Below are positions 1 through 8,860 of a stretch of DNA of 64,000 nucleotides, one piece after another (positions within the stretch are counted from its first letter, which is position 1; every line of letters starts with the position of its first letter). The notes beneath the pieces are model-generated. The model saw only the letters and a program-made list of their open reading frames with translations, ran no database searches and was not told the DNA's origin. The DNA is from Thermococcus sp. GTDB taxonomy: Archaea > Methanobacteriota_B > Thermococci > Thermococcales > Thermococcaceae. The position numbers and the translations under genes were made by a program. The stretch is taken from assembly GCF_027023865.1 (NCBI RefSeq), contig NZ_JALVUC010000010.1, forward strand, positions 1 through 64,000, in the 5' to 3' direction.

Positions 1-342
1 ATGACCGACGTCAACAGGCGCGCTGTCAAAATCGCGAGGAAAAATTTAAAAATCAACGGCGTTAGAAACGCCGAGGTTAGATGGGGGAGCCTCTACGGGC
101 CGGTTAGGGGCGAAAAATTCGATACCATCATTACTAACCCCCCGGTGCACGCCGGAAAGGATGTCCTGAGGGAAATAGTTATAAACGCTCCCCGGCATCT
201 CAACGATGGAGGCCTCCTGCAGCTCGTTATCAAGACAAAGCAGGGGGCAAAGTATATTAAGGCTCTAATGGATGACCACTTCACTGAAGTGAGAGAACTG
301 GCTAAGGGATCTGGCTATCGCGTGTATGCCGGGATCGCCTAG
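1..342 (+). CDS. RsmC-like class I SAM methyltransferase, C-terminal part
   Basis: This is the 3' end of a gene that starts before the window. The reading frame is open from the first base, and the ATG at base 1 is probably an internal Met in the motif-II region (TDVNRRAVKIARKN). The NPPVHAG motif near residue 46 is the NPP-type catalytic motif of N-methyltransferases of the RsmC/small-molecule class, followed by the usual GGLLQLVIKTKQGA strand. The likely role is modification of rRNA or another RNA. The gene ends with TAG at 340-342, inside the D-arm region of the following tRNA-Ser gene. The substrate cannot be told from this fragment. Confidence 0.75.
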   Translation: MTDVNRRAVKIARKNLKINGVRNAEVRWGSLYGPVRGEKFDTIITNPPVHAGKDVLREIVINAPRHLNDGGLLQLVIKTKQGAKYIKALMDDHFTEVRELAKGSGYRVYAGIA

Positions 343-414
343 CCTGGGATGGCGCGGGCCTTGAGAGCCCGTGTCCACTTGGACACCGGGGTTCAAATCC
401 CCGTCCCGGCGCCA
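328..414 (+). tRNA. tRNA-Ser (anticodon TGA)
   Basis: The acceptor arm GCCGGGA (328-334) pairs with TCCCGGC (404-410), followed by discriminator G and encoded CCA (412-414). The anticodon stem CGGGC/GCCCG holds the loop CTTGAGA, giving anticodon TGA. The variable arm GTGTCC-ACTT-GGACAC is long, as expected for Ser, and the T-arm is CGGGG TTCAAAT CCCCG. No intron is present. The 5' end overlaps the upstream methyltransferase CDS by 15 bases. Confidence 0.95.
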
Positions 415-449
415 AAATCCTCTAAGAAGGATGTGGAGGTGTATTCGCA

Positions 450-899
450 ATGACCGAGAATTTCAGACACATCGTCCGTGTGGCGGGTGTTGACCTTAAG
501 GGAGATAAGCAGCTGAGATGGGCCCTCACGGGCATTAGGGGTATAGGAATAAACTTCGCCACGATGGTGCTCAGAGTCGCTGGCATAGACCCGTATATGA
601 AGACTGGCTACCTGACTGACGAGCAGGTTAAGACAATAGAGAAAATCCTCGGGGACCCAGTTGCCCACGGTATTCCTGCTTGGGCAGTCAACAGACCGAA
701 GGACTACGGAACCGGTAAGGACATGCACTTTACTACCGCCAAGCTTGCCATGGCTTGGCGTGAGGATGTCAACAGGCTGAGGAGGATAAAGTCCTACCGT
801 GGCATAAGGCTCGAGCGCGGTCTGCCCGTTCGCGGCCAGAGGACGAGGTCGAACTTCAGGCACGGTAGTACACTCGGTGTCAGCAGAAGGAAGAAGTGA
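450..899 (+). CDS. rps13: 30S ribosomal protein S13
   Basis: The 149-aa product matches archaeal S13p/S18e in length and pattern. It has an N-terminal helix-two-turn-helix region ([20 protein letters not shown], about residues 27-46) and a basic C-terminal tail with [11 protein letters not shown]. It binds the head of the small subunit near the P site and contacts the tRNA and large subunit. It is the first gene of an S13-S4-S11-RpoD cluster transcribed together, starting 35 bases after the tRNA-Ser. The ATG follows the GGAGGTG ribosome binding site at 433-439. Confidence 0.97.
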   Translation: MTENFRHIVRVAGVDLKGDKQLRWALTGIRGIGINFATMVLRVAGIDPYMKTGYLTDEQVKTIEKILGDPVAHGIPAWAVNRPKDYGTGKDMHFTTAKLAMAWREDVNRLRRIKSYRGIRLERGLPVRGQRTRSNFRHGSTLGVSRRKK

Positions 900-909
900 G
901 GTGATGTAA

Positions 910-1452
910 ATGGGAGACCCCAAGAGACAGAGAAAGATGTATGAGACTCCATCTCACCCGTGGATCAAGGAGAGGCTCGACCGTGAGAGAGTCCTCATGA
1001 AGAAGTATGCCCTCAAGAACAAGAAGGAGCTCTGGAGACACGAGACCCAGCTCAAGGAGTTCAGGAGAAGGGCTAGGAGACTCCTCGCCGCCCGTGGAAA
1101 GCAAGCTGAGATTGAGAGAGATCAGCTACTTCAGAGGCTCAGCAGACTTGGCCTCCTTCCTGCAGATGCGATGCTTGATGACGTTCTCTCGCTTGCCCTT
1201 GAGGACGTCCTTGATAGACGCCTCCAGACGATAGTCTTCAAGAGGGGCCTTGCTAGGACCATCGGGCAGGCTAGGCAGCTCATCGTCCATGGCCACATTG
1301 AGGTAAACGGTCAGGTTATCCGCTCTCCAGGTTATCTTGTCCTCAAAGAGGAGGAAGGGGTCATAACCTACTCGAGAAACTCTCCCTTTGCCAAGGAGAG
1401 CCACCCCGAGAGGATGGTTATTGAACAGGCCAAACAGGGTGGTGAAGCATGA
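910..1452 (+). CDS. rps4: 30S ribosomal protein S4
   Basis: The 180-aa product is archaeal S4p, a primary 16S rRNA-binding protein that nucleates assembly of the small-subunit body. The N-terminal part is highly basic ([22 protein letters not shown]). An S4 RNA-binding domain follows at about residues 104-165, with [21 protein letters not shown] inside it. The GAGGTG ribosome binding site (898-903) lies six bases before the ATG. The gene is 10 bases after rps13, and its stop codon overlaps the rps11 start (ATGA at 1449-1452), so translation of the two is probably coupled. Confidence 0.97.
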   Translation: MGDPKRQRKMYETPSHPWIKERLDRERVLMKKYALKNKKELWRHETQLKEFRRRARRLLAARGKQAEIERDQLLQRLSRLGLLPADAMLDDVLSLALEDVLDRRLQTIVFKRGLARTIGQARQLIVHGHIEVNGQVIRSPGYLVLKEEEGVITYSRNSPFAKESHPERMVIEQAKQGGEA

Positions 1453-1868
1453 GTGAGGAAGTTCAGCAGGTTAACCTCAAAAGGAAGGAGAAGTGGGGAG
1501 TTGCCCACATCTACTCCTCCTACAACAACACCGTCATCCACATCACCGACCTCACCGGGGCCGAGACGGTCAGCAGGTGGAGTGGTGGTATGGTAGTCAA
1601 GGCTGATAGGGACGAGCCTTCCCCATACGCGGCTATGATAGCCGCCAGGAGGGCCGCTGAGGAGGCCATGGAGAAGGGCTTTACCGGCGTTCACATCAAG
1701 GTTCGCGCCCCAGGAGGAAGCAAGAGCAAAAGTCCCGGTCCGGGTGCTCAGGCCGCAATACGTGCCCTCGCCAGGGCGGGCCTCAGGATAGGAAGGGTTG
1801 AAGATGCCACTCCCATTCCGCACGACGGTACCAGACCGAAGGGCGGGAGAAGGGGCAGGCGTGTCTGA
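1449..1868 (+). CDS. rps11: 30S ribosomal protein S11
   Basis: The 139-aa product is archaeal S11p, part of the small-subunit platform near the E site. [19 protein letters not shown] lies near the N-terminus, and the conserved C-terminal signature [17 protein letters not shown] is complete. The start codon overlaps the rps4 stop. A short intergenic stretch with a T6 run (1883-1888) separates it from rpoD and could act as a partial terminator, since archaeal termination uses oligo-T. Confidence 0.97.
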   Translation: MSEEVQQVNLKRKEKWGVAHIYSSYNNTVIHITDLTGAETVSRWSGGMVVKADRDEPSPYAAMIAARRAAEEAMEKGFTGVHIKVRAPGGSKSKSPGPGAQAAIRALARAGLRIGRVEDATPIPHDGTRPKGGRRGRRV

Positions 1869-1898
1869 CCCCTTAAAACCTCTTTTTTGGTGATGCCT

Positions 1899-2681
1899 AT
1901 GGAGCCAAAATTCCGGATTCTTGAGAGAAGAGATGACTCGATTAAGTTCATCGTCGAGGGCATCGACGTTCCCTTTGCCAACGCCCTCAGGAGAACCATC
2001 CTCGCAGACGTTCCTACCTTTGCCGTTGACGAGGTCGAGTTCTTTGAGAACGGTTCTGCTCTCTTCGATGAGATAATCGCCCACAGGATAGGAATGATTC
2101 CACTCACCACTCCCATTGAGAGGTTTTCGCTTGATGCACTTGAACTCGATGATTACATCGTTACCCTCTCTCTGGAGGTTGAGGGTCCTGGGATGGTGTA
2201 CTCCGGCGACTTGAAGAGCAGCGATGCAGGTGTAAGGCCAGCCAATGAGGACATCCCGATAGTAAAGCTCGCCGAGGGACAGAAGCTTACACTCAACGCC
2301 TACGCAAAGCTCGGCCGAGGAAAAGATCACGCCAAGTGGCAGCCCGGCTTCGTATACTACAAATACCTCACGGAGATACACGTGAGCAAGGAAGTTCCGG
2401 GCTGGGAGGAACTCAAGGTCCTCGCCGAAAGACGCGGTCTGCCAATTGAGGAAACCGGAGAGGAGTTGGTCGTAACTACCACCAAGGCCTTCTACCTGCC
2501 GGGGAAGTTTGACGAGTACACCGGTGATAAGATACGTGAAGAGGTAATCCCCGGTTCGTTCGTCTTTACCGTGGAAACCAATGGTGAACTTCCCGTTGAG
2601 GAAATAGTGACCACAGCCCTTAAAATCCTTATGAGAAAGAGCGATAGATTTATAAACGAGCTTCATAAACTAGCCGACTGA
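1899..2681 (+). CDS. rpoD: DNA-directed RNA polymerase subunit D
   Basis: Subunit D is the archaeal equivalent of part of the bacterial alpha dimer. It pairs with subunit L to form the assembly platform of RNA polymerase. I chose the ATG at 1899 (MEPKFRIL) because GGTG at 1889-1892 sits six bases upstream. An in-frame ATG at 1893 and further upstream codons are alternatives. The N-terminal dimerisation domain contains [19 protein letters not shown]. The roughly 260-aa product contains no cysteine, so it lacks the Fe-S cluster ligands found in RpoD of some other archaea. It ends one base before the tRNA-Leu gene. Confidence 0.97.
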   Translation: MEPKFRILERRDDSIKFIVEGIDVPFANALRRTILADVPTFAVDEVEFFENGSALFDEIIAHRIGMIPLTTPIERFSLDALELDDYIVTLSLEVEGPGMVYSGDLKSSDAGVRPANEDIPIVKLAEGQKLTLNAYAKLGRGKDHAKWQPGFVYYKYLTEIHVSKEVPGWEELKVLAERRGLPIEETGEELVVTTTKAFYLPGKFDEYTGDKIREEVIPGSFVFTVETNGELPVEEIVTTALKILMRKSDRFINELHKLAD

Positions 2682-2682
2682 C

Positions 2683-2770
2683 GCGGGGGTAGCCGAGCCT
2701 GGCCAAAGGCGCGGGATTCAGGGTCCCGTCCCGTAGGGGTTCCGGGGTTCGAATCCCCGCCCCCGCACCA
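2683..2770 (+). tRNA. tRNA-Leu (anticodon CAG)
   Basis: The acceptor GCGGGGG (2683-2689) pairs with CCCCCGC, followed by A and encoded CCA ending at 2770. The anticodon stem CGGGA/TCCCG encloses TTCAGGG, giving CAG. The long variable arm is typical of Leu, and the T-arm is CCGGGG TTCGAAT CCCCG. The gene begins one base after the rpoD stop codon, so it is probably excised from the operon transcript. Confidence 0.95.
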
Positions 2771-2832
2771 GTATTTACGCTCACCCCGTTAAACTGTCGG
2801 TTTCCCTGCGAGAGCTTTAAGGAGGTATGTTC

Positions 2833-3198
2833 ATGGTTAAGAGAACCGGACCCACTGACATCAACCTGAGGAGGCTCATCCGCTACCTCAGAAAGAAGTC
2901 GAACGAGGAGGGCGTCAAGATATGGAAGGACATAGCCTGGCGCCTTGAGAGACCTAGGAGGCAGAGGGCTGAAGTAAACGTCAGCAAGATCAACCGCTAC
3001 ACCAAGGAGGGAGACACCATCATCGTTCCAGGAAGCGTCCTTGGTGCGGGCAAGCTCGAGCACAAGGCCACCGTTGCCGCTTGGAAGTTCAGTGAGACAG
3101 CCAAGAGAAAGATATTAGATGCCGGTGGAGAGGTCCTCACCATTGAGGAGCTCATCGAGAGAAATCCCAAGGGTATTGGAGTAGTTATAATGGAGTGA
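2833..3198 (+). CDS. rpl18e: 50S ribosomal protein L18e
   Basis: The 121-aa product matches archaeal L18e (relative of bacterial L15). It has [23 protein letters not shown] at the start and [23 protein letters not shown] in the core. I chose ATG 2833 because the strong GGAGGT site (2821-2826) is spaced six bases from it. The ATG at 2827 would abut that site. This is the first gene of the L18e-L13-S9-RpoN cluster, which is co-directional with the upstream S13 operon and the tRNA. Confidence 0.96.
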   Translation: MVKRTGPTDINLRRLIRYLRKKSNEEGVKIWKDIAWRLERPRRQRAEVNVSKINRYTKEGDTIIVPGSVLGAGKLEHKATVAAWKFSETAKRKILDAGGEVLTIEELIERNPKGIGVVIME

Positions 3199-3204
3199 TG
3201 GGCC

Positions 3205-3633
3205 ATGAGGATTATCAATGCTGAAGGACTTATCCTTGGAAGGCTCGCCTCGAAGGTCGCCAAGATGCTCCTCGAGGGCGAGGAGATAGTCATAGTCAAC
3301 GCTGACAAGGCCATCATCACCGGCAACAGGGAGGACATCTTTGCCAAGTACAAGCAAAGGACCGGACTTAAGACTAGGAGCAATCCAAGAAGGGGGCCGT
3401 TCTATCCAAAGAGGAGCGACGAGATAGTCAGAAGAACCATTAGGGGAATGCTTCCTTGGAAGACCGACCGTGGCAGGAAGGCCTACAGGAGGCTTAAGGT
3501 CTACGCGGGAATCCCAAGGGAGTTCCAGGATGGAGCGTTCGAGACGATAATTGAGGCAGATGCCTCGCGGATTGCTACCCCTAAGTACGTCACCGTTGGA
3601 GAGATTGCCAAGTTCCTCGGTGGAAAGTTCTGA
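3205..3633 (+). CDS. rpl13: 50S ribosomal protein L13
   Basis: The 142-aa product is archaeal L13p, an early-assembling 23S rRNA-binding protein. Family features are [16 protein letters not shown] near residue 11, [16 protein letters not shown] around residue 76, and the [12 protein letters not shown] segment. The gene starts six bases after the rpl18e stop and is followed by rps9 after ten bases, in one operon. Confidence 0.97.
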   Translation: MRIINAEGLILGRLASKVAKMLLEGEEIVIVNADKAIITGNREDIFAKYKQRTGLKTRSNPRRGPFYPKRSDEIVRRTIRGMLPWKTDRGRKAYRRLKVYAGIPREFQDGAFETIIEADASRIATPKYVTVGEIAKFLGGKF

Positions 3634-3643
3634 GGTGAGAAAG

Positions 3644-4051
3644 ATGAGGGTCATCCAGACTGCTGGTAAGAGAAAGACGGCCATCGCGAGGGCCACCATC
3701 CGAGAAGGAAAGGGTAGGATAAGGATCAACCACAGGCCGGTTGAGGTAATCGAGCCAGAAATTGCTCGCTTCACCATTATGGAGCCGCTCGTCCTTGCCG
3801 GCGAGGAGATTGTGGGCAAGGTTGACATCGACGTAAGCGTTGAAGGCGGCGGCTTCATGGGGCAGGCCGAGGCCGCGCGCGTTGCCATAGCTAGGGCTTT
3901 AGTTGAGTGGACCAACGACATGAACCTGAAGGAAAAGTTTATGAAGTACGACAGAACCATGCTCGTTGGGGACAGCAGGAGAACCGAGCCCCATAAGCCC
4001 AACCGCTCAACCAAGGGTCCCAGGGCCAAGAGGCAGAAGTCATACCGCTGA
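3644..4051 (+). CDS. rps9: 30S ribosomal protein S9
   Basis: The 135-aa product starts [20 protein letters not shown], the typical archaeal S9p start. It ends with the basic tail [14 protein letters not shown] that reaches the P-site tRNA. I chose ATG 3644 because GAGGTGA lies just upstream (3632-3638). The same frame is open farther upstream inside rpl13, but that part is a shadow. The gene is ten bases downstream of rpl13. Confidence 0.97.
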   Translation: MRVIQTAGKRKTAIARATIREGKGRIRINHRPVEVIEPEIARFTIMEPLVLAGEEIVGKVDIDVSVEGGGFMGQAEAARVAIARALVEWTNDMNLKEKFMKYDRTMLVGDSRRTEPHKPNRSTKGPRAKRQKSYR

Positions 4052-4085
4052 TGCCTTTCCTTTAATATTGAAAGGGGTGATACGG

Positions 4086-4283
4086 GTGATAGTCCCCGTC
4101 AGGTGCTTTACCTGTGGAAGGGTTATAGGAGACAAATACTACGAGTTTAAGGCTAGGGTCGAGAAGGGTGAGGACCCTGAGAAGGTGCTCGACGACCTCG
4201 GCGTTGAGAGGTACTGTTGCAGGAGAACCCTGCTGAGCCATGTCGAGCTGATTGACCAGGTAATGTCGTACAGGGTGTACTGA
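4086..4283 (+). CDS. rpoN: DNA-directed RNA polymerase subunit N
   Basis: The 65-aa product is archaeal RpoN (eukaryotic Rpb10 homologue). It starts [18 protein letters not shown] and carries the zinc-binding pattern CFTC near residue 7 plus the adjacent pair CC near residues 44-45. It helps assemble the D-L-N-P platform of RNA polymerase. The GTG start at 4086 is six bases after GGGGTGAT. The gene belongs to the L18e-L13-S9-RpoN cluster and is followed by tRNA-Pro. Confidence 0.96.
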   Translation: MIVPVRCFTCGRVIGDKYYEFKARVEKGEDPEKVLDDLGVERYCCRRTLLSHVELIDQVMSYRVY

Positions 4284-4300
4284 AAAACCGCATTTCTTGG

Positions 4301-4378
4301 GGGGCCGTGGGGTAGCTTGGTCTATCCTCTCGGCTTGGGGTGCCGGAGACCCGGGTTCAAATCCCGGCGGCCCCACCA
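4301..4378 (+). tRNA. tRNA-Pro (anticodon GGG)
   Basis: The acceptor GGGGCCG (4301-4307) pairs with CGGCCCC (4368-4374), followed by A and encoded CCA. The loop TTGGGGT between TCGGC and GCCGG gives anticodon GGG. The T-arm is CCGGG TTCAAAT CCCGG. It lies between rpoN and rpoK on the same strand. Confidence 0.95.
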
Positions 4379-4420
4379 AAATTTGCACTGGTTTCCTGAA
4401 AGTTAGTGGGGGTGGTGGCA

Positions 4421-4594
4421 GTGTTTGAGTATACCCGCTTTGAAAAGGCCCGCATTATAGGGGCTAGGGCACTCCAGATAGCGATGGGAGCGCCAGCCCT
4501 CATAGACGTCCCGGAAGGGATCACGCCGCTTGAAGCTGCTCTGCTCGAGTTCAGGAAGGGTATAATACCTCTCACCGTAATAAGGCCGAGCTGA
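4421..4594 (+). CDS. rpoK: DNA-directed RNA polymerase subunit K
   Basis: The 57-aa product is archaeal RpoK (omega/Rpb6 homologue), which stabilises the assembled polymerase. It has YTRFEKARIIGARALQIAMGAP at the N-terminus and ends LTVIRPS. I chose the GTG at 4421 to give the family's usual length of about 57 aa; an upstream GTG is in frame. The enolase-like gene follows after six bases. Confidence 0.95.
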   Translation: MFEYTRFEKARIIGARALQIAMGAPALIDVPEGITPLEAALLEFRKGIIPLTVIRPS

Positions 4595-4600
4595 TGTGAG

Positions 4601-5632
4601 ATGACGGTGATAGCGAACGTTGTCGGCAGGGTTGCAGTGCTCAGGGGTAGCAGATACTCCGTTGAGGTGGATGTCCTGACAAACTCGGGCTTCGGTCGTT
4701 TTGCTTCACCCGTAGATGAGAGCCCGAGCCTCTACATAGCGGAGGCTCATAGGGCCGTCAGCGAGGTTGACGAGATAATCGGTCCCGAGCTTATAGGCCT
4801 CGACGCGAGCGAGCAGGAGCTTATAGACAGTTATCTCTGGGAGATAGATGGCACAGATGACTTCAGCCACATTGGGGCAAACACCGCTCTTGCCGTTTCG
4901 GTGGCCGTTGCGAAGGCCGCCGCAGGTGTGAGGAAATCTCCACTTTACAGCTACCTCGGTGGAACGTTCACGACAGAGCTTCCTGTGCCGATACTTGAGG
5001 TTGCCAGTGGGGATGACTTTGATTACTACGTTACCGTCCGTGACCTCATGGAGATTACGGATATAGTTGATGCAGCCATAAAAGTCAGCGAAAACGTGGT
5101 TGCTCCTGATATGGGCGTTGAAGCACTATCCAAATCGACTGAGAGGGCATCCAACGAGCTGGGTCTTGATGTTGCGCTCGGCCTTGCCCAAAAGAGACCT
5201 CTCGAAACCGAGGAAGTGCTCTCCCTTGTGGAGGACAACAATATAGCCTATATAAAACCCCTCGGCGACGAGGAGCTGTTCCTTGAACTAATCGCGGGAA
5301 CCCATGAGGTGTTCATAGACGGCGAATACCTCTTCCGTGAGAAGGGCATCCTCGACAGGCGCTACTTCAACGCGCTTTCCATAAAACCCATAAACCTTGG
5401 CACTCTCACCGACTTATACAATCTCGTAAACGACGCGAAGTCGGAGAGGATTGTTCCTATCCTCTCGGAGGCTCGCTACGAGTCCTCCGATGAGGCCCTG
5501 GCTCACGTTGCGGTGGGCCTCCGCTGTCCGGCGATGGTCTTCCGGAAGGACTCCATCGCCAAGCTCAACGAGCTGATAAGAATCGCCGAAGATTTGGGCG
5601 AAAGGGGAAGGATAATAACCTTTGAAGGATGA
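4601..5632 (+). CDS. Enolase-like protein, probably not catalytic
   Basis: The 343-aa product aligns by eye with enolase but is about 85 aa shorter than functional archaeal enolases. The loop with the S-T-G-x-H motif near the N-terminus is missing. The conserved S-H-R-S-G-E segment is replaced by LSEARYESS (about residue 287). The metal-ligand segment I-E-D-P reads IKPL (about residue 219). A lysine in AKLNELIRIAEDLG and one in IKPINLGTLTD remain. This implies loss of 2-phosphoglycerate dehydratase activity. Its fixed place between rpoK and rps2 suggests a role tied to transcription or translation, but that role is unknown. The bona fide enolase is not in this window. Confidence 0.85.
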   Translation: MTVIANVVGRVAVLRGSRYSVEVDVLTNSGFGRFASPVDESPSLYIAEAHRAVSEVDEIIGPELIGLDASEQELIDSYLWEIDGTDDFSHIGANTALAVSVAVAKAAAGVRKSPLYSYLGGTFTTELPVPILEVASGDDFDYYVTVRDLMEITDIVDAAIKVSENVVAPDMGVEALSKSTERASNELGLDVALGLAQKRPLETEEVLSLVEDNNIAYIKPLGDEELFLELIAGTHEVFIDGEYLFREKGILDRRYFNALSIKPINLGTLTDLYNLVNDAKSERIVPILSEARYESSDEALAHVAVGLRCPAMVFRKDSIAKLNELIRIAEDLGERGRIITFEG

Positions 5633-5645
5633 GGAGGTGTAAAGA

Positions 5646-6251
5646 ATGGAGGAATACCTTGTTCCACTCGACCAGTACCTTGCAGCGGGTGTCCATATAG
5701 GCACCCAGCAGAAAACCCAGGACATGAAGAAGTTTATCTACCGTGTCAGGCAGGACGGCCTCTACGTCCTCGACGTGAGGAAGACCGATGAGAGGCTTAG
5801 GGTCGCCGGCAGATTCCTCGCCAGGTTTGACCCAGAGAACATCCTAGCCGTGAGTGTCAGGCTCTACGGTCAGAAGCCCGTCAAGAAGTTCGGTGAGGTC
5901 ACCGGTGCCCGCGCCATACCGGGCCGTTTCCTCCCGGGAACCATGACTAACCCCCAGGTTAAGAAGTTCGTTGAACCTGACGTTCTCATCGTCACCGATC
6001 CGAGGGCGGACCACCAGGCCATGAAGGAGGCCATCGAGATTGGCATCCCAATAGTTGCCCTAGTTGACACCGAGAACTTCCTGAGCTACGTTGACCTTGC
6101 CATCCCCACCAACAACAAGGGAAGGAAAGCTTTGGCTCTTATCTACTGGATCCTCGCGAGGGAGGTCCTTTACAACAGGAAGGGGATCGGGAGCAGGGAG
6201 GACTTCAAGGTTCCGGTTGAGGACTTTGAGATGAGGATCATTAGGACTTGA
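5646..6251 (+). CDS. rps2: 30S ribosomal protein S2
   Basis: The 201-aa product is archaeal S2p (SA family). It has [20 protein letters not shown] near residue 13, the [11 protein letters not shown] segment, and the [25 protein letters not shown] signature. It binds the small-subunit solvent side at the head-body junction. The GAGGTG site at 5633-5638 precedes the ATG. It is the last protein gene of this cluster, and a T-rich stretch (6260-6266) follows before tRNA-Leu. Confidence 0.97.
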   Translation: MEEYLVPLDQYLAAGVHIGTQQKTQDMKKFIYRVRQDGLYVLDVRKTDERLRVAGRFLARFDPENILAVSVRLYGQKPVKKFGEVTGARAIPGRFLPGTMTNPQVKKFVEPDVLIVTDPRADHQAMKEAIEIGIPIVALVDTENFLSYVDLAIPTNNKGRKALALIYWILAREVLYNRKGIGSREDFKVPVEDFEMRIIRT

Positions 6252-6291
6252 GGGGGAAGCTTTTTAATTCCCCCTTCTTACTCTGGCTCAC

Positions 6292-6379
6292 GCGGGGGTG
6301 CCCGAGCCTGGCCAAAGGGGGCGGACTTAAGATCCGTTGCCGAAGGGCTACGCGGGTTCAAATCCCGTCCCCCGCACCA
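6292..6379 (+). tRNA. tRNA-Leu (anticodon TAA)
   Basis: The acceptor GCGGGGG (6292-6298) pairs with CCCCCGC (6369-6375), followed by A and encoded CCA. The loop CTTAAGA gives anticodon TAA. The variable arm TTGCCGAAGGGCTA is long, as in Leu tRNAs. No intron is visible. Confidence 0.95.
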
Positions 6380-6381
6380 AA

Positions 6382-6391
6382 GGTTTAAAAG
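6382..6391 (+). promoter_or_regulatory. TATA box for rpl40e
   Basis: GGTTTAAAAG resembles the archaeal TATA box. It lies just after the tRNA-Leu and about 50 bases before the rpl40e start, which suits transcription from about 6412. Confidence 0.5.
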
Positions 6392-6404
6392 CCGTCCCGT
6401 GTAG

Positions 6405-6596
<192 letters not shown>

Positions 6597-6660
6597 GATT
6601 GTTCAGCTTTGCGTCTATTCCTTCTTTTCAGTGTTTTGAATTCTAAAATACTCAAGGTTG

Positions 6661-6990
6661 TCATTCGCCTTTCAGCTTGGAGACCATTTCCTCGAGGAAC
6701 TTAACACCCTCTTGAAGGAGTTTTTCCCCTTCCGGCGTGAGGATGTAGTACTTCCTTGAGGGCTTCCCAGTGTGACTCTCTTGCCATTCCGCAGTCACAT
6801 AGCCCTCTTTCTCAAGCTTGTACAGAACGACATAGGAGCTAACGGTGGCAGGTTCAAACTCAAACGCCTCCCTTATCCTCTCCTTAAGCTCGTAGGCGTA
6901 CATTGGCCTCTCCTTTAGAAGCCTCAGAATGTAAAGCCACAGTACTTCCTTGGTTATCTTGTTCCGGAGCCTCTCCATAGGGGTCGTCAT
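6661..6990 (-). CDS. PadR-family transcriptional regulator
   Basis: The 109-aa winged-helix protein has the PadR signature: LYILRLLKERPMYAYELKERI (about residues 19-39), then SYVVLYKLEKEGYV and GKPSRKYYILTPEG. The C-terminal helix should mediate dimerisation. The ATG follows GGGTGAGAGC. An AT-rich interval (7010-7060) separates it from the divergent FUN14 gene, which may be its target or may share its control region. No ligand can be inferred. Confidence 0.88.
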   Translation of the reverse strand: MTTPMERLRNKITKEVLWLYILRLLKERPMYAYELKERIREAFEFEPATVSSYVVLYKLEKEGYVTAEWQESHTGKPSRKYYILTPEGEKLLQEGVKFLEEMVSKLKGE

Positions 6991-7096
6991 GCTCTCACCC
7001 TGTTTTACAATCTGGAAATATTTTGCGTTTGTTTAATTTAAACGTTTTGGCGATAAGGTTTTATCTTCCGAGGTCTAGTTTTTCCTAGGTGATGGG

Positions 7097-7396
7097 ATGC
7101 AGTTCGACGTTAACACCATGATGGGCGACGTGGGTGTAGGTGCGGTGGTGGGCTTTGTTACTGGCTACGCCATAAAGAAGGTGATGAAGCTGACGCTGGC
7201 TCTCATTGGAGCCTACGTTGCAAGCCTCTTCTGGCTCCAGCAGAAGGGAGTTATAGTGATAGACAAGGATAAGCTCTTTAACCTCGTTGGGCAGTGGAGT
7301 CAGGAGATACTAACAGCAGGAGAGAAGGTAATAGGCCTCCTCCCTGGGACGACGGCTTTCCTTGGCGGGTTCATCCTTGGCTTCCACAAAGGTTAA
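7097..7396 (+). CDS. FUN14-domain membrane protein
   Basis: The 99-aa product shows the FUN14 pattern: glycine-rich membrane segments GDVGVGAVVGFVTGYAIKKVMK near the N-terminus, a second segment LTLALIGAYVASLFWLQQKG, and a last segment TTAFLGGFILGFHKG. FUN14 proteins occur widely in archaea, but their function there is not established. AGGTGATGGG precedes the ATG. The flippase gene follows after 24 bases on the same strand. Confidence 0.82.
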   Translation: MQFDVNTMMGDVGVGAVVGFVTGYAIKKVMKLTLALIGAYVASLFWLQQKGVIVIDKDKLFNLVGQWSQEILTAGEKVIGLLPGTTAFLGGFILGFHKG

Positions 7397-7420
7397 ATTT
7401 CCTTCCCCGCTTCATTTTGC

Positions 7421-8725
7421 ATGAGCTATGAGAGGAAGGTTCTGGTTCATCATTCCCTTGCTTCCATAGTTGCCCTTGGAATTACTGGGCTTGCCAGGCT
7501 TCTCTATAGTGTTATCATAGCTCGCAGGTTCGGCGTTGAAACTCTTGGCCTTGCCAACGCCCTTATCTCCCAAGCATTCTTCCTTGCAATTCCCCTCAGT
7601 TTCTTTGCAGTTGCCGTTAGTAAGTACTCCGCAGAGTTTCTGGGCAGAAATAGTGGGGAATCCATCAGGGCTATCACCCTTCCCGCGTTCCTCCTCCCCT
7701 TCGCCGGTTTGATACTCCTTCCATTCAACGTTTACATTGCTATGCTGGCGGTGTTCAGAGGGGTACAACTTACCCTCAGGGGCTTTCTCTATGGAATTCA
7801 CCGGGGGGAGCACTATGCGTATATAATATCCCTTGCCTTTCTCGGCTTTTTGGTGGGTTTTCTTCTGCCGAACGCCCTAGCACCTTACATCCTCTTCCTC
7901 GGGATTATATCCGCCCTAGCGTGGGCTTACCTTCTCCGCTTTCGGCTCATCAGCCGCCCTCGCGGGAAGGAGCTTCGGCTCATAACATCCTACTCTACTT
8001 TTGCGTTCCTCGGCACTCTTTCGGGTGTTTTTCTCATCCAGGGTCCTTACTTCATGAGCGAGCGACTCTCCAACGCTGAAGTTGCAGGAATGGTCTCCGC
8101 GGTTCTCTCCACGGTGTTTTTGCTTACATATCTTCCCCAGGTTCTTCAGTCTGCCATAATGCCCCTCTTTTCTTACAAGCATGGGAAGAACGAACGGGAG
8201 TACATAAGGCGCCTGGCGGATGAGAGTACCCTCTTTCTCATTCTTGTTACCTCTGCAACCGTTTTTGTCCTCATGCTCTTTGGTAGAGAGCTTCTCTCGC
8301 TCGTCTTTGACTTTAGAATAGGCCCCTCACTTTACATTGCCCTCATGGCGGTTGAGGTTTACATAGCCTACAACCCGAGCATAGTGGCCTTGAACTCCAC
8401 GTCCTACGTTAAGCATGCCACCGCGGTTTCCCTCGCCGGCGCCAGCGTGGCTCTAATCTCGTGGTTTCTCCTCATACCTGCCTTTGGGGACGTTGGGGTC
8501 ATGATTGGCCTGTTCCTAGCTTACGCCTCCATCTTGGTCGGCGTTGCGTGGCTGTCCAACAGGCTCCTACAGGTTTCCCCCAGGGTTTATGAACCTTTGG
8601 CAGTCTCCCTTCTCCTCCAGGTGGCGGTTTTCGTCTCAAAATCCGTGCTCCTCGCAGGTTTTATTGTGTTCCTCGTCTATGAGAGGAAAAACCTTTTGAG
8701 AATAATCTCATCCCTCGGGACTTGA
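7421..8725 (+). CDS. Oligosaccharide flippase-like membrane protein
   Basis: The 434-aa protein is almost entirely hydrophobic with about 12 predicted membrane segments. It begins with GLARLLYSVIIARRFGVETLGLANAL, the usual first repeat of the polysaccharide biosynthesis (RfbX/MOP superfamily) fold. Such proteins move lipid-linked sugars across the membrane for surface glycan or N-glycan assembly. The dolichol-phosphate mannosyltransferase gene just downstream fits that pathway. The tRNA-Pro between them is on the other strand. The exact substrate is unknown. Confidence 0.82.
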   Translation: MSYERKVLVHHSLASIVALGITGLARLLYSVIIARRFGVETLGLANALISQAFFLAIPLSFFAVAVSKYSAEFLGRNSGESIRAITLPAFLLPFAGLILLPFNVYIAMLAVFRGVQLTLRGFLYGIHRGEHYAYIISLAFLGFLVGFLLPNALAPYILFLGIISALAWAYLLRFRLISRPRGKELRLITSYSTFAFLGTLSGVFLIQGPYFMSERLSNAEVAGMVSAVLSTVFLLTYLPQVLQSAIMPLFSYKHGKNEREYIRRLADESTLFLILVTSATVFVLMLFGRELLSLVFDFRIGPSLYIALMAVEVYIAYNPSIVALNSTSYVKHATAVSLAGASVALISWFLLIPAFGDVGVMIGLFLAYASILVGVAWLSNRLLQVSPRVYEPLAVSLLLQVAVFVSKSVLLAGFIVFLVYERKNLLRIISSLGT

Positions 8726-8752
8726 ATCCTCCGGAAAGCACACAGAATAGCC

Positions 8753-8830
8753 TGGTGGGGCCGCCGAGATTTGAACTCGGGTCCCCGGCTCCCGAAGCCG
8801 GAAGGATAGGCCAAGCTACCCCACGGCCCC
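8753..8830 (-). tRNA. tRNA-Pro (anticodon CGG)
   Basis: Read on the minus strand, the acceptor GGGGCCG (8830-8824) pairs with CGGCCCC, followed by A and encoded CCA (8755-8753). The loop TTCGGGA between CCGGC and GCCGG gives anticodon CGG. Its body is very similar to the tRNA-Pro(GGG) at 4301. Confidence 0.95.
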
Positions 8831-8860
8831 ACTATCCGGTGATAAGGGAATTCGCAGGAC

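Noticed and set aside
1368-2666. Long minus-strand open frame (432 codons) opposite rps11 and rpoD
   Set aside because: It lies wholly opposite two certain genes and its translation lacks any family motif. It mirrors the codon bias of the plus-strand genes.
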